Shown: positions 53,813 to 62,040, counted from the first letter of the stretch. The stretch is 64,000 nucleotides of DNA from Caccoplasma sp905210875 (GCA_963931635.1 OZ007034.1:2790001-2854000), one strand, 5' to 3'. Translations and numbers: made by a program. The notes: generated by a model from the sequence alone, not told the origin.

Positions 53813-54642
53813 TCTACAACTTTTTTATGCTGAATTACTTTACCATTAGGGAAAGTCACCCGTAATAATTCAGACTTTTCTTTCTTCTTATCTTCAGTGC
53901 TCTGCTCAATTCGTAATATGCTATCTCTATCATCAATGTCGACTGATTTACAAATATTCGCTATATCTAGTATGTTGTGATACAATATATGGCATTTGTC
54001 ACACTCTGATAAACAAATAGAAAGCAATTTACATACACTAGGAATTCTCCTATTTATTGTAGTGGTAGATAAAAATCCCATATAACTTTTGAGGTATATA
54101 TCTTGTTGAGTTATATCTGTGAGTATTTTGGCATATAAAGGGTCTCTCAAAAGTGTTCTAGCTAGCAAGCTAGTACGCCTTTCTTGGTCTAAGTCCAAAT
54201 ATACATATCCAAGACAATTGAGATACCAATGATTATAATATTCAAAAGCTAAGCCTAGTTGAGATGCTGTTTTTATCTGATTCTCACCATATTTTCGTAA
54301 TGCACAGCTTTTATTACTTGAAATAAACTCAGAAAGCAAAATGCCTATTTCTTCATATTCAAACCCTAAATTATTTTCTCTTATTAAGGCTTTACATAGG
54401 TACGATTCACATGCAGTAAACGAACTACACTGTGTTATATGGGAACTATCTATTTCTTGATTATTGGGGGTATCTTTCAGATATGTGATAAAATCCGTAT
54501 ATGGAATATCTATAATTTTGTTAATATACTCTAATATACGATCTTTAGGAACGATATAATCTATATCGTCCAAAATTTTCTCGTTAATCATTTTCTCGTT
54601 TTCCTGCGAGAAAAAGAACTTTATAAGATCGTAATTTATCAT
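53813..54642 (-). pseudogene. 5' part of the large repeat-containing gene split by IS1380
   Basis: The first 276 codons of the split gene. Residues 1-250 form a helical region that I do not recognise (KMINEKILDDIDYIVPKDRILEYI; TSLLARTLLRDPLYAKILTDITQQ; SVCKLLSICLSECDKCHILYHNILDIANIC). Residues 259-276 (LLRVTFPNGKVIQHKKVV) begin repeat 1, which continues in the 3' part. Past the insertion the frame gains only seven codons from the element (DLNSATLL) before a stop at 53788, so the cell may make a truncated N-terminal protein. It starts nine bases after the second ParB-like gene. Confidence 0.8.
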
Positions 54643-54651
54643 ATCACATTA

Positions 54652-55629
54652 CTATTCGTTAACCATACTCGATAGTGCAGCTATTATCTTTTTAATAGCA
54701 AAATTAATCGATGGATCTTGTACATATTCCCTAATATCTTCTTTATTGTCTGTTAAGTACGATACGAAATTATCTACTTTAGCCTTGATTGCCTCTATTT
54801 TTGTTTCGGTACTTACTAATTCTAGTGCTTCGTCTATGGTTAGGCTTCCATCTAATAATCCTTCTTTTGCATCTACTGAATTTTCACCCTTAGATTTTAG
54901 GATTTTGCCAATTTTTCTAATATCTTTAGATTCAGGAATTTTATCGTCTTTAATTTGATCAATTAAAGTTTGTACTATATTAAGTCTGGGATTATCTTCA
55001 TTAGCTTTTTTGATATCAGCATTCTTGTGTAATTCGAAATAATAGCTCCATTTTGAAGGCTCTGTATCAGAAGCCTCCAACATCATTTTATATACCGCAA
55101 TAAACTGTCTAGCAACAGAATGTTGTAATCCAAACTCATCAGCTAATGCAGTTATAGGTTTTCTTGATGTTTGTGTCCTACGGTATAAATATCCAGCCTG
55201 TTCGAATGGACTCCATGGTGTTTTACCGATAATGTGTAGGGTTCCCAAAAGACTGAAAACTACATCATCACTGGTGTCATCTGGAAGTACATTACACCTT
55301 ATATCTGCCCACTTAATAGGATCTTTCTCAGCCAGCATTCTATATGCAGCAAGTCTACTGTTTCCCTCTAATACAACATTGCGTCGCACAATAATGGGCT
55401 CAAGAAGCCCCCCATTAACCTCAATACTTTGCTTCAAAGTTTTTACACTATCGAGCTTTTTCATAGCAGACTCTATCACTTTCTGTGTAGGATTATCTCC
55501 TATTTCAGCGTGAATTGTGTTATAGATGCGAGGGTTTTCAGGGTAGAAATCCAAGTCTGAATGTTTCAGGCACTTTTCTTCTACCTCAATGTGTTGTCCA
55601 GCAATAATGATAATTCTCTTTGTATTCAT
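54652..55629 (-). CDS. ParB/Srx-like domain protein (second copy)
   Basis: The 325-residue protein has a ParB-type domain: YPENPRI at 29-35, QSIEVNGGLLEPIIVRRNVVLEGNSRLAAYRML at 67-99 with EGNSR in place of the classical GERR, then TPWSPFEQAGYLYRRTQTSRKPITALADEFGLQHSVARQFIAVYKM, a helix-turn-helix. It ends in an alpha-helical tail. ParB-like proteins bind DNA and often a nucleotide, and appear in base-modification loci as well as partition. Its ATG overlaps the helicase stop by one base, so it is translationally coupled. It shares the domain, but little else, with the ParB-like gene at 57514. Confidence 0.8.
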   Translation of the reverse strand: MNTKRIIIIAGQHIEVEEKCLKHSDLDFYPENPRIYNTIHAEIGDNPTQKVIESAMKKLDSVKTLKQSIEVNGGLLEPIIVRRNVVLEGNSRLAAYRMLAEKDPIKWADIRCNVLPDDTSDDVVFSLLGTLHIIGKTPWSPFEQAGYLYRRTQTSRKPITALADEFGLQHSVARQFIAVYKMMLEASDTEPSKWSYYFELHKNADIKKANEDNPRLNIVQTLIDQIKDDKIPESKDIRKIGKILKSKGENSVDAKEGLLDGSLTIDEALELVSTETKIEAIKAKVDNFVSYLTDNKEDIREYVQDPSINFAIKKIIAALSSMVNE

Positions 55630-57098
55630 TATTCTTCGAGTTTTAATATTTTTCTTACGATTTTCGAGAAGCTGTAATCTACTTGTTGTCGATATAGCTC
55701 AAGCGTTTTATCTCCTTGTGCAAGAAACGCTGCTTCTTGTTTTGCTTTTAGCAAGTAATCCACCCAAATGTCAATGCTATCGGCAACCATTAGGTTGTAA
55801 ATATTACATTCGTGCTTCTGTGATATTCTATGGATTCTATCTTGTGCCTGCAAATAGTCGTCAAGATTAAATCCTCTATCATAAAATATGGCATTATTTG
55901 CAATGGTTAAAGTTAGACCTTCTTTTGCCGATTGAGGTGTTGCAAACAAAAGGTTAGCTTTTCCGCTTTTGAACAATTTCACAGATCTTGCTCTATCTTC
56001 ATTGCTCATTTTACCAGTTATCTTTACAGCATTATACTCTTTGTACTTTTCACAAAAATAGTCTATGTTGTCAGTATATATACTCCATATAATAGCAGCC
56101 TCACTCCTTGATATTACATCATTTATAACTCTATCAAGTAGAGCCTCTTTGCTCGATACAGCAGTATATTGGTCATCCAAAAGTTTTGGATTAGATGTTA
56201 CTTGCAGTAGTCTTAAAAGGCGCTTTATCGTTTCACTAGATTCATCAAAGATCGTGGTATCTCCCTTTCTAATAGGGATACACATCTCTTCACGAATCAA
56301 ATCATACATTTCTTGCTGTTTTGATTCAAATGGCACAATTAATTCATGATATGTCTTATTGGGCAATGAAATAATGCCACTTTGTTTTGTTTCTCTAACA
56401 CAGAAATCTCGTATTTTATTAAATATTGATGAGGTCTCTTGTTCAAATGATGCACGCTTCCTTTCGTCTTCAAAAAGGTCATTGGATAAATCACACATTT
56501 TCTTAAACATCTTGAAATCCGTTCCTAGATGTTCTCCTCTGTCCAAGAAAAATATTTGCGCCCACATATCATAAGGTCTATTTGCAACAGGTGTTCCGGT
56601 CATTATTAAACGAATTTTGAATAATGGCGATAACTCAAAGAAATCCTTTGTTAGCTTAGACTCTGGATTCTTTATTTTTGCAGATTCGTCTATAATAATA
56701 GCAACGGAACGAGTCTTTAAAAATAGTTTTAATCTCGCCTTCTCGTTAGATATAGTCTCAAAGTTTGTGATAATAATTCTTGAAGGGCTGTTAAATACAA
56801 AAAAATTAGCTCCTTTATTAGTGCCAATTACATGGGTTTGTAAATTAGTGTGCTCCTTAAATTCTTCACACCAATTGTTAACTAATATCTTTTTGGTAAC
56901 GACAATAACACTATCAATAGCTAGTGATGAAAGCCAATACAATAAGAGATCAATTGCGATTTTCGTTTTGCCAAGTCCTTGCTCATGAAACACAGCAGCG
57001 TAAGGCTTATCCTTTAGAGCCAGAAATGCTTCATGCTGATATGGGAACGCTTCATGCTTTGGTGCCCAATTATATGATATGTCATACTTTATACTCAT
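55629..57098 (-). CDS. Compact SNF2-family helicase
   Basis: The 489-residue protein is little more than an SNF2 motor. Motif I is FHEQGLGKTKIAIDLL (38-52), motif II IIIDESAKIKNP (135-146), motif III MTGTPVANRPYDMWAQ, and the C-terminal lobe has INKF-like switching regions, ARSVKLFKSGKANLLFATPQSAKEGLTL and motif VI QAQDRIHRISQKHECNIYNL. SNF2 proteins move along double-stranded DNA; bacterial forms act in restriction and defence systems (for example in Dpd and DISARM loci). No nuclease domain is attached here; a separate PD-(D/E)XK gene overlaps it by four bases, and the two may form one nuclease-translocase. Confidence 0.88.
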   Translation of the reverse strand: MSIKYDISYNWAPKHEAFPYQHEAFLALKDKPYAAVFHEQGLGKTKIAIDLLLYWLSSLAIDSVIVVTKKILVNNWCEEFKEHTNLQTHVIGTNKGANFFVFNSPSRIIITNFETISNEKARLKLFLKTRSVAIIIDESAKIKNPESKLTKDFFELSPLFKIRLIMTGTPVANRPYDMWAQIFFLDRGEHLGTDFKMFKKMCDLSNDLFEDERKRASFEQETSSIFNKIRDFCVRETKQSGIISLPNKTYHELIVPFESKQQEMYDLIREEMCIPIRKGDTTIFDESSETIKRLLRLLQVTSNPKLLDDQYTAVSSKEALLDRVINDVISRSEAAIIWSIYTDNIDYFCEKYKEYNAVKITGKMSNEDRARSVKLFKSGKANLLFATPQSAKEGLTLTIANNAIFYDRGFNLDDYLQAQDRIHRISQKHECNIYNLMVADSIDIWVDYLLKAKQEAAFLAQGDKTLELYRQQVDYSFSKIVRKILKLEE

Positions 57099-57514
57099 AT
57101 TGTTGCAATATTCTTATAGTCGTCGAGAATATGAAAAGTTATATCATCTAATGACTCTTTCCTTTTTTTACGAATGATCATATTTTTTAATGTGGCAAAT
57201 AACAACATAGAACTACAAAGAATTATATGTTTTGAGCATTCTGTATGAGAACGAAGTTCTTGTATGTATGCATTTATTTGAGCCACAGTATGGCTATTTT
57301 CAATATCATTATCCGTTTTCGCCTCACCTATTATTGCAAATCTCGTCGATTTTACATAAACATCAGGGATGAATCCACCAATAACCTTGGGGCACTTCTC
57401 TGTGTAATTAGATGAATCTGCCAGCAAAAAGGCGACTTCATCTGCTGAGAAGTTATTCTCAACATATGAAATAATCCTTTTTACATATTTGATGTGATAC
57501 TGGGATTCTGGCAT
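57095..57514 (-). CDS. Small PD-(D/E)XK-type nuclease
   Basis: At 139 residues this is a minimal nuclease-like protein. The key site is GGFIPDVYVKSTRFAIIGEAKT (P50-D51, then E64-A-K66), followed by HTVAQINAYIQEL, the usual Q/alpha-helix. This is the PD-x12-EAK form of VRR-NUC and restriction-like nucleases. Its overlaps (one base with the ParB-like gene before, four with the helicase after) show tight co-expression. It probably cuts DNA when brought to it by the SNF2 motor or the ParB-like proteins. No separate target-recognition domain is present. Confidence 0.7.
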   Translation of the reverse strand: MPESQYHIKYVKRIISYVENNFSADEVAFLLADSSNYTEKCPKVIGGFIPDVYVKSTRFAIIGEAKTDNDIENSHTVAQINAYIQELRSHTECSKHIILCSSMLLFATLKNMIIRKKRKESLDDITFHILDDYKNIATI

Positions 57515-58527
57515 TAGTCCATTTTTTTATGTACCTCTTCTACAATTAAATTTAGTTGACTTAAAGCATCTTCTAATGCATATAATTTCTCCTCGTAACT
57601 AATATCCTTTGCGAGATTATTTATTTCTGTTAAAGTCATACCCATCATTTTGCGAGATAACTCTTTACATAAAGCCTCATACGGATACTGACTTAAATCC
57701 TCGTTAACTAGCTCTTTTGCATGTAGAACTTTTTCAGCTTCTGTAATGTTGCTTTTTAGAAAGATATTAAAAGCCTCGTCATCATGAAATATTTTAGGAA
57801 TAGCACGTACTCCTTGTGCTTTGTCAATATTTCCCTCTGCAACCCATTTTGCAAATTCATCTTCGGCAATATTCCTTCGCTTGATCGCATTTTTAATAGT
57901 AGACTTTTGATACTCTACAAATTTAGAAAAGTCTCTTGTATTAAACTCCAATCCTGATCGTTTAATATAAGCTCTGTAATATCTCTCCATATAAACATAT
58001 GCTGAGATATAAGACTCTATTTCAGTCTTACCACCTCCACACATCGATATTATAGCGTTCATTGGCAAATGCTCAACTTCACTAAGTTGGTAAAGATATT
58101 TTGCTTTCGAATACGGATCCCAGTCACGAGGACCGACCAAGTGAGATTGTAGTCTAATTTCGTGCTTCTCTACTCTTGATAATTGATTGTATATCAAACA
58201 AGGAATTGTATTCCAAGGGCCTTCAGGTTGAGACTCTGCAAATTCTTTGTATATTTGGAGTCTGGTATTACCCTCAATGACAGTATATGTATTATCTTCA
58301 TTGTGGTTAACAACAATAGGGTGTATTATTCCTTTGCTAACCTTTATAGAATCTCTCAATGCTCTATAAGAGGTTGAGGTATCACCAGATGAACTATCAG
58401 TTAAAGCTAACGCAATCATTTCACTTGTGATGTCAGTATACATCTCTAAAAAATGCTTGATACGAGGATTCTCTTTATCAAGCTCAATCGTGTCGATTGG
58501 CAACATTTCGAGTTTAGCAGTAGCCAT
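57514..58527 (-). CDS. ParB-like domain protein (first copy)
   Basis: The 337-residue protein begins with the ParB/Srx region: MLPIDTIELDKENPRIKHFLEMYTDI, then SIKVSKGIIHPIVVNHNEDNTYTVIEGNTRLQIYKEF, with EGNTR at 85-89. A recognition helix region follows (VGPRDWDPYSKAKYLYQLSEVEHLPMNAIISMCGGGKTEIESYI). The second half is helical, ending with a likely coiled coil (LYALEDALSQLNLIVEEVHKKMD). It is distinct from the ParB-like protein at 54652 but shares the domain order, so the two may form a heterocomplex. It lies 7 bases from the radical SAM gene. Confidence 0.8.
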   Translation of the reverse strand: MATAKLEMLPIDTIELDKENPRIKHFLEMYTDITSEMIALALTDSSSGDTSTSYRALRDSIKVSKGIIHPIVVNHNEDNTYTVIEGNTRLQIYKEFAESQPEGPWNTIPCLIYNQLSRVEKHEIRLQSHLVGPRDWDPYSKAKYLYQLSEVEHLPMNAIISMCGGGKTEIESYISAYVYMERYYRAYIKRSGLEFNTRDFSKFVEYQKSTIKNAIKRRNIAEDEFAKWVAEGNIDKAQGVRAIPKIFHDDEAFNIFLKSNITEAEKVLHAKELVNEDLSQYPYEALCKELSRKMMGMTLTEINNLAKDISYEEKLYALEDALSQLNLIVEEVHKKMD

Positions 58528-58534
58528 AATTATA

Positions 58535-59932
58535 TTATTTTTTCCAAAGTGATGGATTAATCAAATTTTCTAACTTGTAGTTAAACATTTCCAATAGTTC
58601 AGATTTGTGATCTGGAAATCTTTTAATTATTGCCATTATGGACTTCATTGGCAGACATAGTTTTCTTTCTTTATACAATCCTGAATTATAGTCTTCCATA
58701 AACTCATCATAATTTTTTAATTTTTTTTCAACATCGTAAATACCGGACTGTTCTTCCCAATATGTCTGATTTCTGTAACAGAATTCCCAGAATGACATTT
58801 TCTTATAGAACTGAGGCTGGTTGCACCATCTTGCAATTTGGACATAGATGTTTTTTAGAGGATGTTTGTGGTAATCCTCATGTCTCATTATATATCCCAA
58901 GCAGCCGTAGCTCATTAATATTTTAATTCTTTGGAATATCTCCCAAATATCTTTGTATAGTTTGTCATTATTTCTTGCGGTGAGTTTATATCCACAGAAT
59001 AAATAAAACTTAGTCTCTTTCTTATTATACTTTTTCCATATTTTGAGAGCTACCTCGATCTTTTCTCGGTCTCTCCAGTTGTCAAAAGCAAATATATAGT
59101 CCCCATGATATTTACATTGAGATAGTAATTGTGCGATCTCTTCACCATAAGGGCTTTCGGCTATGATACGTTCATCTAAACCTTGTCTAAATTGGAATGG
59201 TCGTTTAGTTTGAATCAGTTCTTGTAATATTGGATACCAAACATCTCGTGGTGATGCCAAAAAATTATCGTCCCACAAATATATGTATGGTCTTAATAAT
59301 CTCCCAGCTTCGTCTCGCTGATTATCCAAGAAACTGTCTAATCTAGAATAAGGCTTAATTGTATTTTCTAATTTATTTACGCAAAACGGGCAATGTCTAA
59401 AACATCCTCGAGTCAGAAAACCAATAGAGTACTTAAGATAATCTTTATAATACGACTCTTTTTTGCCAGCCTTTATCTTATTTGCAATATAGTTATCATA
59501 TAAGTGGTAATATGGCATTTGATTTGCCATATTAATGCCTTTTAAATTTTCACCTCCTCTTTTATTATCGTACATACAAAGAAACTCATCATTTTCCAAT
59601 GCTTGCATATCATTTAATCGCTGCTGCTTAAATTTATTAATGTTTGTTTCATTTGCATAAAAGCCAGTGCCTCCAATTACAAATTTCGCATTATCAACAT
59701 TGCATTGAGCCGTATAATAAAATTGAGGAAGTTTTGTAAAGGTGAACACTTTAGATAGATATATTCTACTATATTTACTTATATCAGCTTTGGAGTCTTC
59801 TATTAATTCGAATTCTATTGAATTATCATATAGGAAACCTGCTATTTTTAATAAGGCAAGATTAGGATGACGTGTACCGCCATCCAATAAGTCAGCATCA
59901 ACCAGTCCAATAATTGCTCTATTTGTTTTCAT
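58535..59932 (-). CDS. Radical SAM protein with B12-binding-like N-terminus
   Basis: The 465-residue protein has the radical SAM motif CFRHCPFC (C177, C181, C184). Before it lies a Rossmann-like region (GTRHPNLALLKIAGFLYDNSIEFELIED, KYSRIYLSKVFTFTKLP, FVIGGTGF) that is close to the cobalamin-binding domain of class B enzymes, though the usual DxHxxG motif is not evident. After it, YIYLWDDNFLASPRDVWYPILQELIQ and FQFRQGLDERII belong to the TIM-barrel core. The last 100 residues are rich in aromatics and charge. The protein uses S-adenosylmethionine to modify an unknown substrate; in a defence-type operon DNA, a nucleotide or a protein are all possible. Its start overlaps the XRE gene end by 14 bases. 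Confidence 0.78.
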   Translation of the reverse strand: MKTNRAIIGLVDADLLDGGTRHPNLALLKIAGFLYDNSIEFELIEDSKADISKYSRIYLSKVFTFTKLPQFYYTAQCNVDNAKFVIGGTGFYANETNINKFKQQRLNDMQALENDEFLCMYDNKRGGENLKGINMANQMPYYHLYDNYIANKIKAGKKESYYKDYLKYSIGFLTRGCFRHCPFCVNKLENTIKPYSRLDSFLDNQRDEAGRLLRPYIYLWDDNFLASPRDVWYPILQELIQTKRPFQFRQGLDERIIAESPYGEEIAQLLSQCKYHGDYIFAFDNWRDREKIEVALKIWKKYNKKETKFYLFCGYKLTARNNDKLYKDIWEIFQRIKILMSYGCLGYIMRHEDYHKHPLKNIYVQIARWCNQPQFYKKMSFWEFCYRNQTYWEEQSGIYDVEKKLKNYDEFMEDYNSGLYKERKLCLPMKSIMAIIKRFPDHKSELLEMFNYKLENLINPSLWKK

Positions 59933-60140
59933 TGCTATCTATTAATTCTTTCGGATCTACATTCAATATCTTTGCTATTTCAAACAGCACTTCTAGATTG
60001 GGTTGGCGGCGGTTACAGACGTAGGAATTGACAATACAAAAGCTTTTTCCGAGCTTTTCTGCTAGCCATGTCTGTTTAATGCCTTTTTCTTCAAGCACCT
60101 CTTTTATTCGGTTCATAGGTTTGTCTATTGTATAATTCAT
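59919..60140 (-). CDS. XRE-family regulator, first gene of the operon
   Basis: The 73-residue protein is an XRE helix-turn-helix: MNRIKEVLEEKGIKQTWLAEKLGKSFCIVNSYVCNRRQPNLEVLFEIAKILNVDPKELI. It is the smallest gene of the operon and starts 11 bases after the -7 box. It probably represses the operon from that box. The sequence of its recognition helix is like phage and restriction-controller regulators. Confidence 0.85.
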   Translation of the reverse strand: MNYTIDKPMNRIKEVLEEKGIKQTWLAEKLGKSFCIVNSYVCNRRQPNLEVLFEIAKILNVDPKELIDSNENK

Positions 60141-60150
60141 TATTATTTTA

Positions 60151-60158
60151 CAAAGATA
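60151..60158 (-). promoter_or_regulatory. -7 box of the XRE-radical SAM-ParB-SNF2 operon
   Basis: On the - strand this reads TATCTTTG, an exact TAnnTTTG fit, 10 bases before the XRE ATG. No clear -33 TTTG lies upstream, only T-rich sequence. It is just past the terminator of the mobilization genes. Confidence 0.55.
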
Positions 60159-60180
60159 TAAAATATTATGCTATAAAAAG

Positions 60181-60209
60181 ATAAAAAAGGAGAGGATTTT
60201 CCTCTCCTT
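60181..60209 (-). terminator. Terminator of the mobilization gene cluster
   Basis: A perfect 9-bp stem (AAGGAGAGG at 60187-60195 and CCTCTCCTT at 60201-60209) is followed on the - strand by a T-run (60188-60183). It lies 16 bases after the stop of the small gene at 60226 and separates the mobilization module from the XRE operon. Confidence 0.82.
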
Positions 60210-60225
60210 CATAAAGAAATCTACG

Positions 60226-60630
60226 TTACACTTCTAATTCCTTCAACGGCAACCCATAATTATATTGTCTGAAAAATCCTCTGTGGATAAGTTTCAGACC
60301 AAGGGTTTGATAATACTTGTAGTCGTCATCTTCGGTGCAAAGGTATTTGTAACCATAGCGCGGGGCGTATTCCTTGAAGAAGCTAGCAAGGTCTTTCAGG
60401 TTTTCCTGCTGGTTCCGTTTGAAGTTGCTGCGTACAATGATAATGCTCCAGTCGGGGATGCTGCCAACACCACAACTGTATTCCCAGAAACGGATGTATA
60501 AATCCATTTCGCTTACATGGACAGAAACACAAATACCGTTGGCGTTGTGCATGACGGAACAGCAGTTTCTGTAACCGAATCTTTCACACAAATAGAGATT
60601 GAAATCGTAAATAAAATCGGAATAGTTCAT
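60226..60630 (-). CDS. Small conserved protein next to the relaxase, function unknown
   Basis: The 134-residue protein starts at MNYSDFIYDFNLYLCERFGYRNCC; the ATG at 60630 was chosen because the longer upstream reading overlaps the relaxase. It contains MDLYIRFWEYSCGVGSIPDWSIIIVRSNFKRNQQENLKDLASFF and ends YYQTLGLKLIHRGFFRQYNY. There is no signal or membrane helix. Proteins of this type sit downstream of relaxase genes in Bacteroidales mobilizable elements. I do not recognise a function. Confidence 0.6.
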   Translation of the reverse strand: MNYSDFIYDFNLYLCERFGYRNCCSVMHNANGICVSVHVSEMDLYIRFWEYSCGVGSIPDWSIIIVRSNFKRNQQENLKDLASFFKEYAPRYGYKYLCTEDDDYKYYQTLGLKLIHRGFFRQYNYGLPLKELEV

Positions 60631-60664
60631 AAAAATTGAATTTTGATGGTTAATAAAAAATTGA

Positions 60665-61603
60665 TTATAGACTGAAACCTCGCTTGCGTTTCGGTTTCTT
60701 TTTCTTCTTTTTAAGCCGGTTGGCCTGTATCGCTTCCTCCGTATCATAATCCGTAGGAGAGGGAGTGAGCAGTCCCAGAGTAATACCGGAATGATTCTCC
60801 TGCTGATATTCATGCCGAGGTTCCTCGCGTATGGTTTCTGCATGTTCCTGACGCTGGTTCGTGGAAGCAGAAAGAGCGTTATATCTCAACTCTTGGTCGA
60901 TGTTCAGAAAACTGAACTGGCGATCAATCTTGGAACCGCTAAAGGTCAGTTGGTTGCATGTGAACTTGACACCTTGCATCTCTCCGGTCGTGCGACTTAG
61001 CTTCCATTGCGTATCAATTCCGTACTTCCGTAAGGCCAGTCTCAGTTCACTCCAGCTTCGGGCGTTCGGAACTTCTCGTTTCAAGGCATGATAGATAAAA
61101 TACTTTACCTTGTCATGACGACGTAACCGCATGAAATTGACATGATCTTTTCCTTCGGCAAAATGCAAGCGGTAACGGGCTGTCAGCATCTTGCAGACCT
61201 TTTCGTTCCGGTAACGGTCGTTCTTGTCGCTGATGGTGCGGCCGTCATTATCCACCCGGTTGTAAACGATGTGACAATGCGGATGGTCACGGTCGGTATG
61301 CCGGGCGATGATGAACTGTGTGTTCTCGATTCCCATCAGCTTCATATAGTCGTGGGCGATTTTCAGCATCAGCCCATCATCGTCACGGATGCGGTCTCCG
61401 TCTTCTGCGGAGAAGCTCAATGATATATGGCCAACCTTGTTCTTGACCTTGTCGTTCAGTAAAGTCTGCAACTCGAATTGTTCCGCTATTTCTTCAGGTG
61501 AACCGTAGACACCAACCGCTTTCAGCAGGCGCGATTTATCCTCTTTCAGCACATAGTTTACGCACCCGGAAAACGATGTGCCCTTGACAATTTTACCTAT
61601 CAT
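60665..61603 (-). CDS. Relaxase / mobilization protein
   Basis: The 312-residue protein has the relaxase histidine triad motif IIARHTDRDHPHCHIVYNRVD near residues 98-118, preceded by MIGKIVKGTSFSGCVNYVLKED, the standard N-terminus of Bacteroides relaxases. The C-terminus is a lysine-rich tail (LKKKKKKPKRKRGF). The enzyme nicks at oriT and leads a single strand to the recipient. It overlaps the MobC-like gene by 11 bases. No transfer (tra) genes occur in the window, so it depends on a helper conjugative element. Confidence 0.92.
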   Translation of the reverse strand: MIGKIVKGTSFSGCVNYVLKEDKSRLLKAVGVYGSPEEIAEQFELQTLLNDKVKNKVGHISLSFSAEDGDRIRDDDGLMLKIAHDYMKLMGIENTQFIIARHTDRDHPHCHIVYNRVDNDGRTISDKNDRYRNEKVCKMLTARYRLHFAEGKDHVNFMRLRRHDKVKYFIYHALKREVPNARSWSELRLALRKYGIDTQWKLSRTTGEMQGVKFTCNQLTFSGSKIDRQFSFLNIDQELRYNALSASTNQRQEHAETIREEPRHEYQQENHSGITLGLLTPSPTDYDTEEAIQANRLKKKKKKPKRKRGFSL

Positions 61604-61901
61604 CTTTGAGCTGTTTTATGAGTTGTGAAATCTGTTGAACGGCGGTACTGCACTCATCAGCCACACGATAAAAACCGTAAGCATTGGCTCGTCTGGCAAG
61701 CTGGTTCAGGTTCGTGCTTTCGCCAATCAGTTTTCGGATGATGTCAAGATTTTCTCTCGTAATTCGTTCGCGCACCGTACCGTGTTCGATGAGTGAACGC
61801 ACTACTTCGCTTTGACTGCGTTTGCTGCGTCGGCTGAGTGCTCTGAGCCAGCCGAACTGTTCGTCTGTAAGACGGATTGTAACTGTATTTTTCTTGTCCA
61901 T
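61593..61901 (-). CDS. MobC-like mobilization accessory protein
   Basis: The 102-residue protein joins a ribbon-helix-helix-like start (KNTVTIRLTDEQFGWLRALSRRSKRSQSEVVRSLIEHG) with the MobC motif GESTNLNQLARRANAYGFYRVADECSTAVQQISQLI. It helps the relaxase bind oriT. It is the first gene of the relaxase pair and the likely oriT lies directly upstream. Confidence 0.88.
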   Translation of the reverse strand: MDKKNTVTIRLTDEQFGWLRALSRRSKRSQSEVVRSLIEHGTVRERITRENLDIIRKLIGESTNLNQLARRANAYGFYRVADECSTAVQQISQLIKQLKDDR

Positions 61902-61945
61902 AATATTTGCTTTTGAGATTAATAATTGTGACCATCGGGAGCTGT

Positions 61946-62007
61946 CTCACCGTCTTTTGAGGTGAGCAAGTGGCCGGGAAATGTAATACACCGGCATAAA
62001 CTTGCTC
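61946..62007. other. Candidate origin of transfer upstream of mobC
   Basis: The short gap before the MobC-like gene holds two inverted repeats: CTCACC/GGTGAG (61946-61951 and 61961-61966) and GAGCAAGT/ACTTGCTC (61964-61971 and 62000-62007), the latter with an inner GCCGG/CCGGC pair (61973-61977 and 61991-61995). The place, just upstream of mobC-relaxase genes, is where Bacteroidales mobilizable elements carry oriT. The nick site cannot be set. Confidence 0.4.
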
Positions 62008-62040
62008 CAGTGAAAAAGAAATGAATCAGACATCTGAAAG

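Noticed and set aside
53788..60140. The operon as a DISARM, Dpd or Dnd system
   Set aside because: No methylase, no TGT-like DpdA, no sulfur-transfer genes and no PLD-type protein are present; only SNF2 and ParB-like parts are shared.
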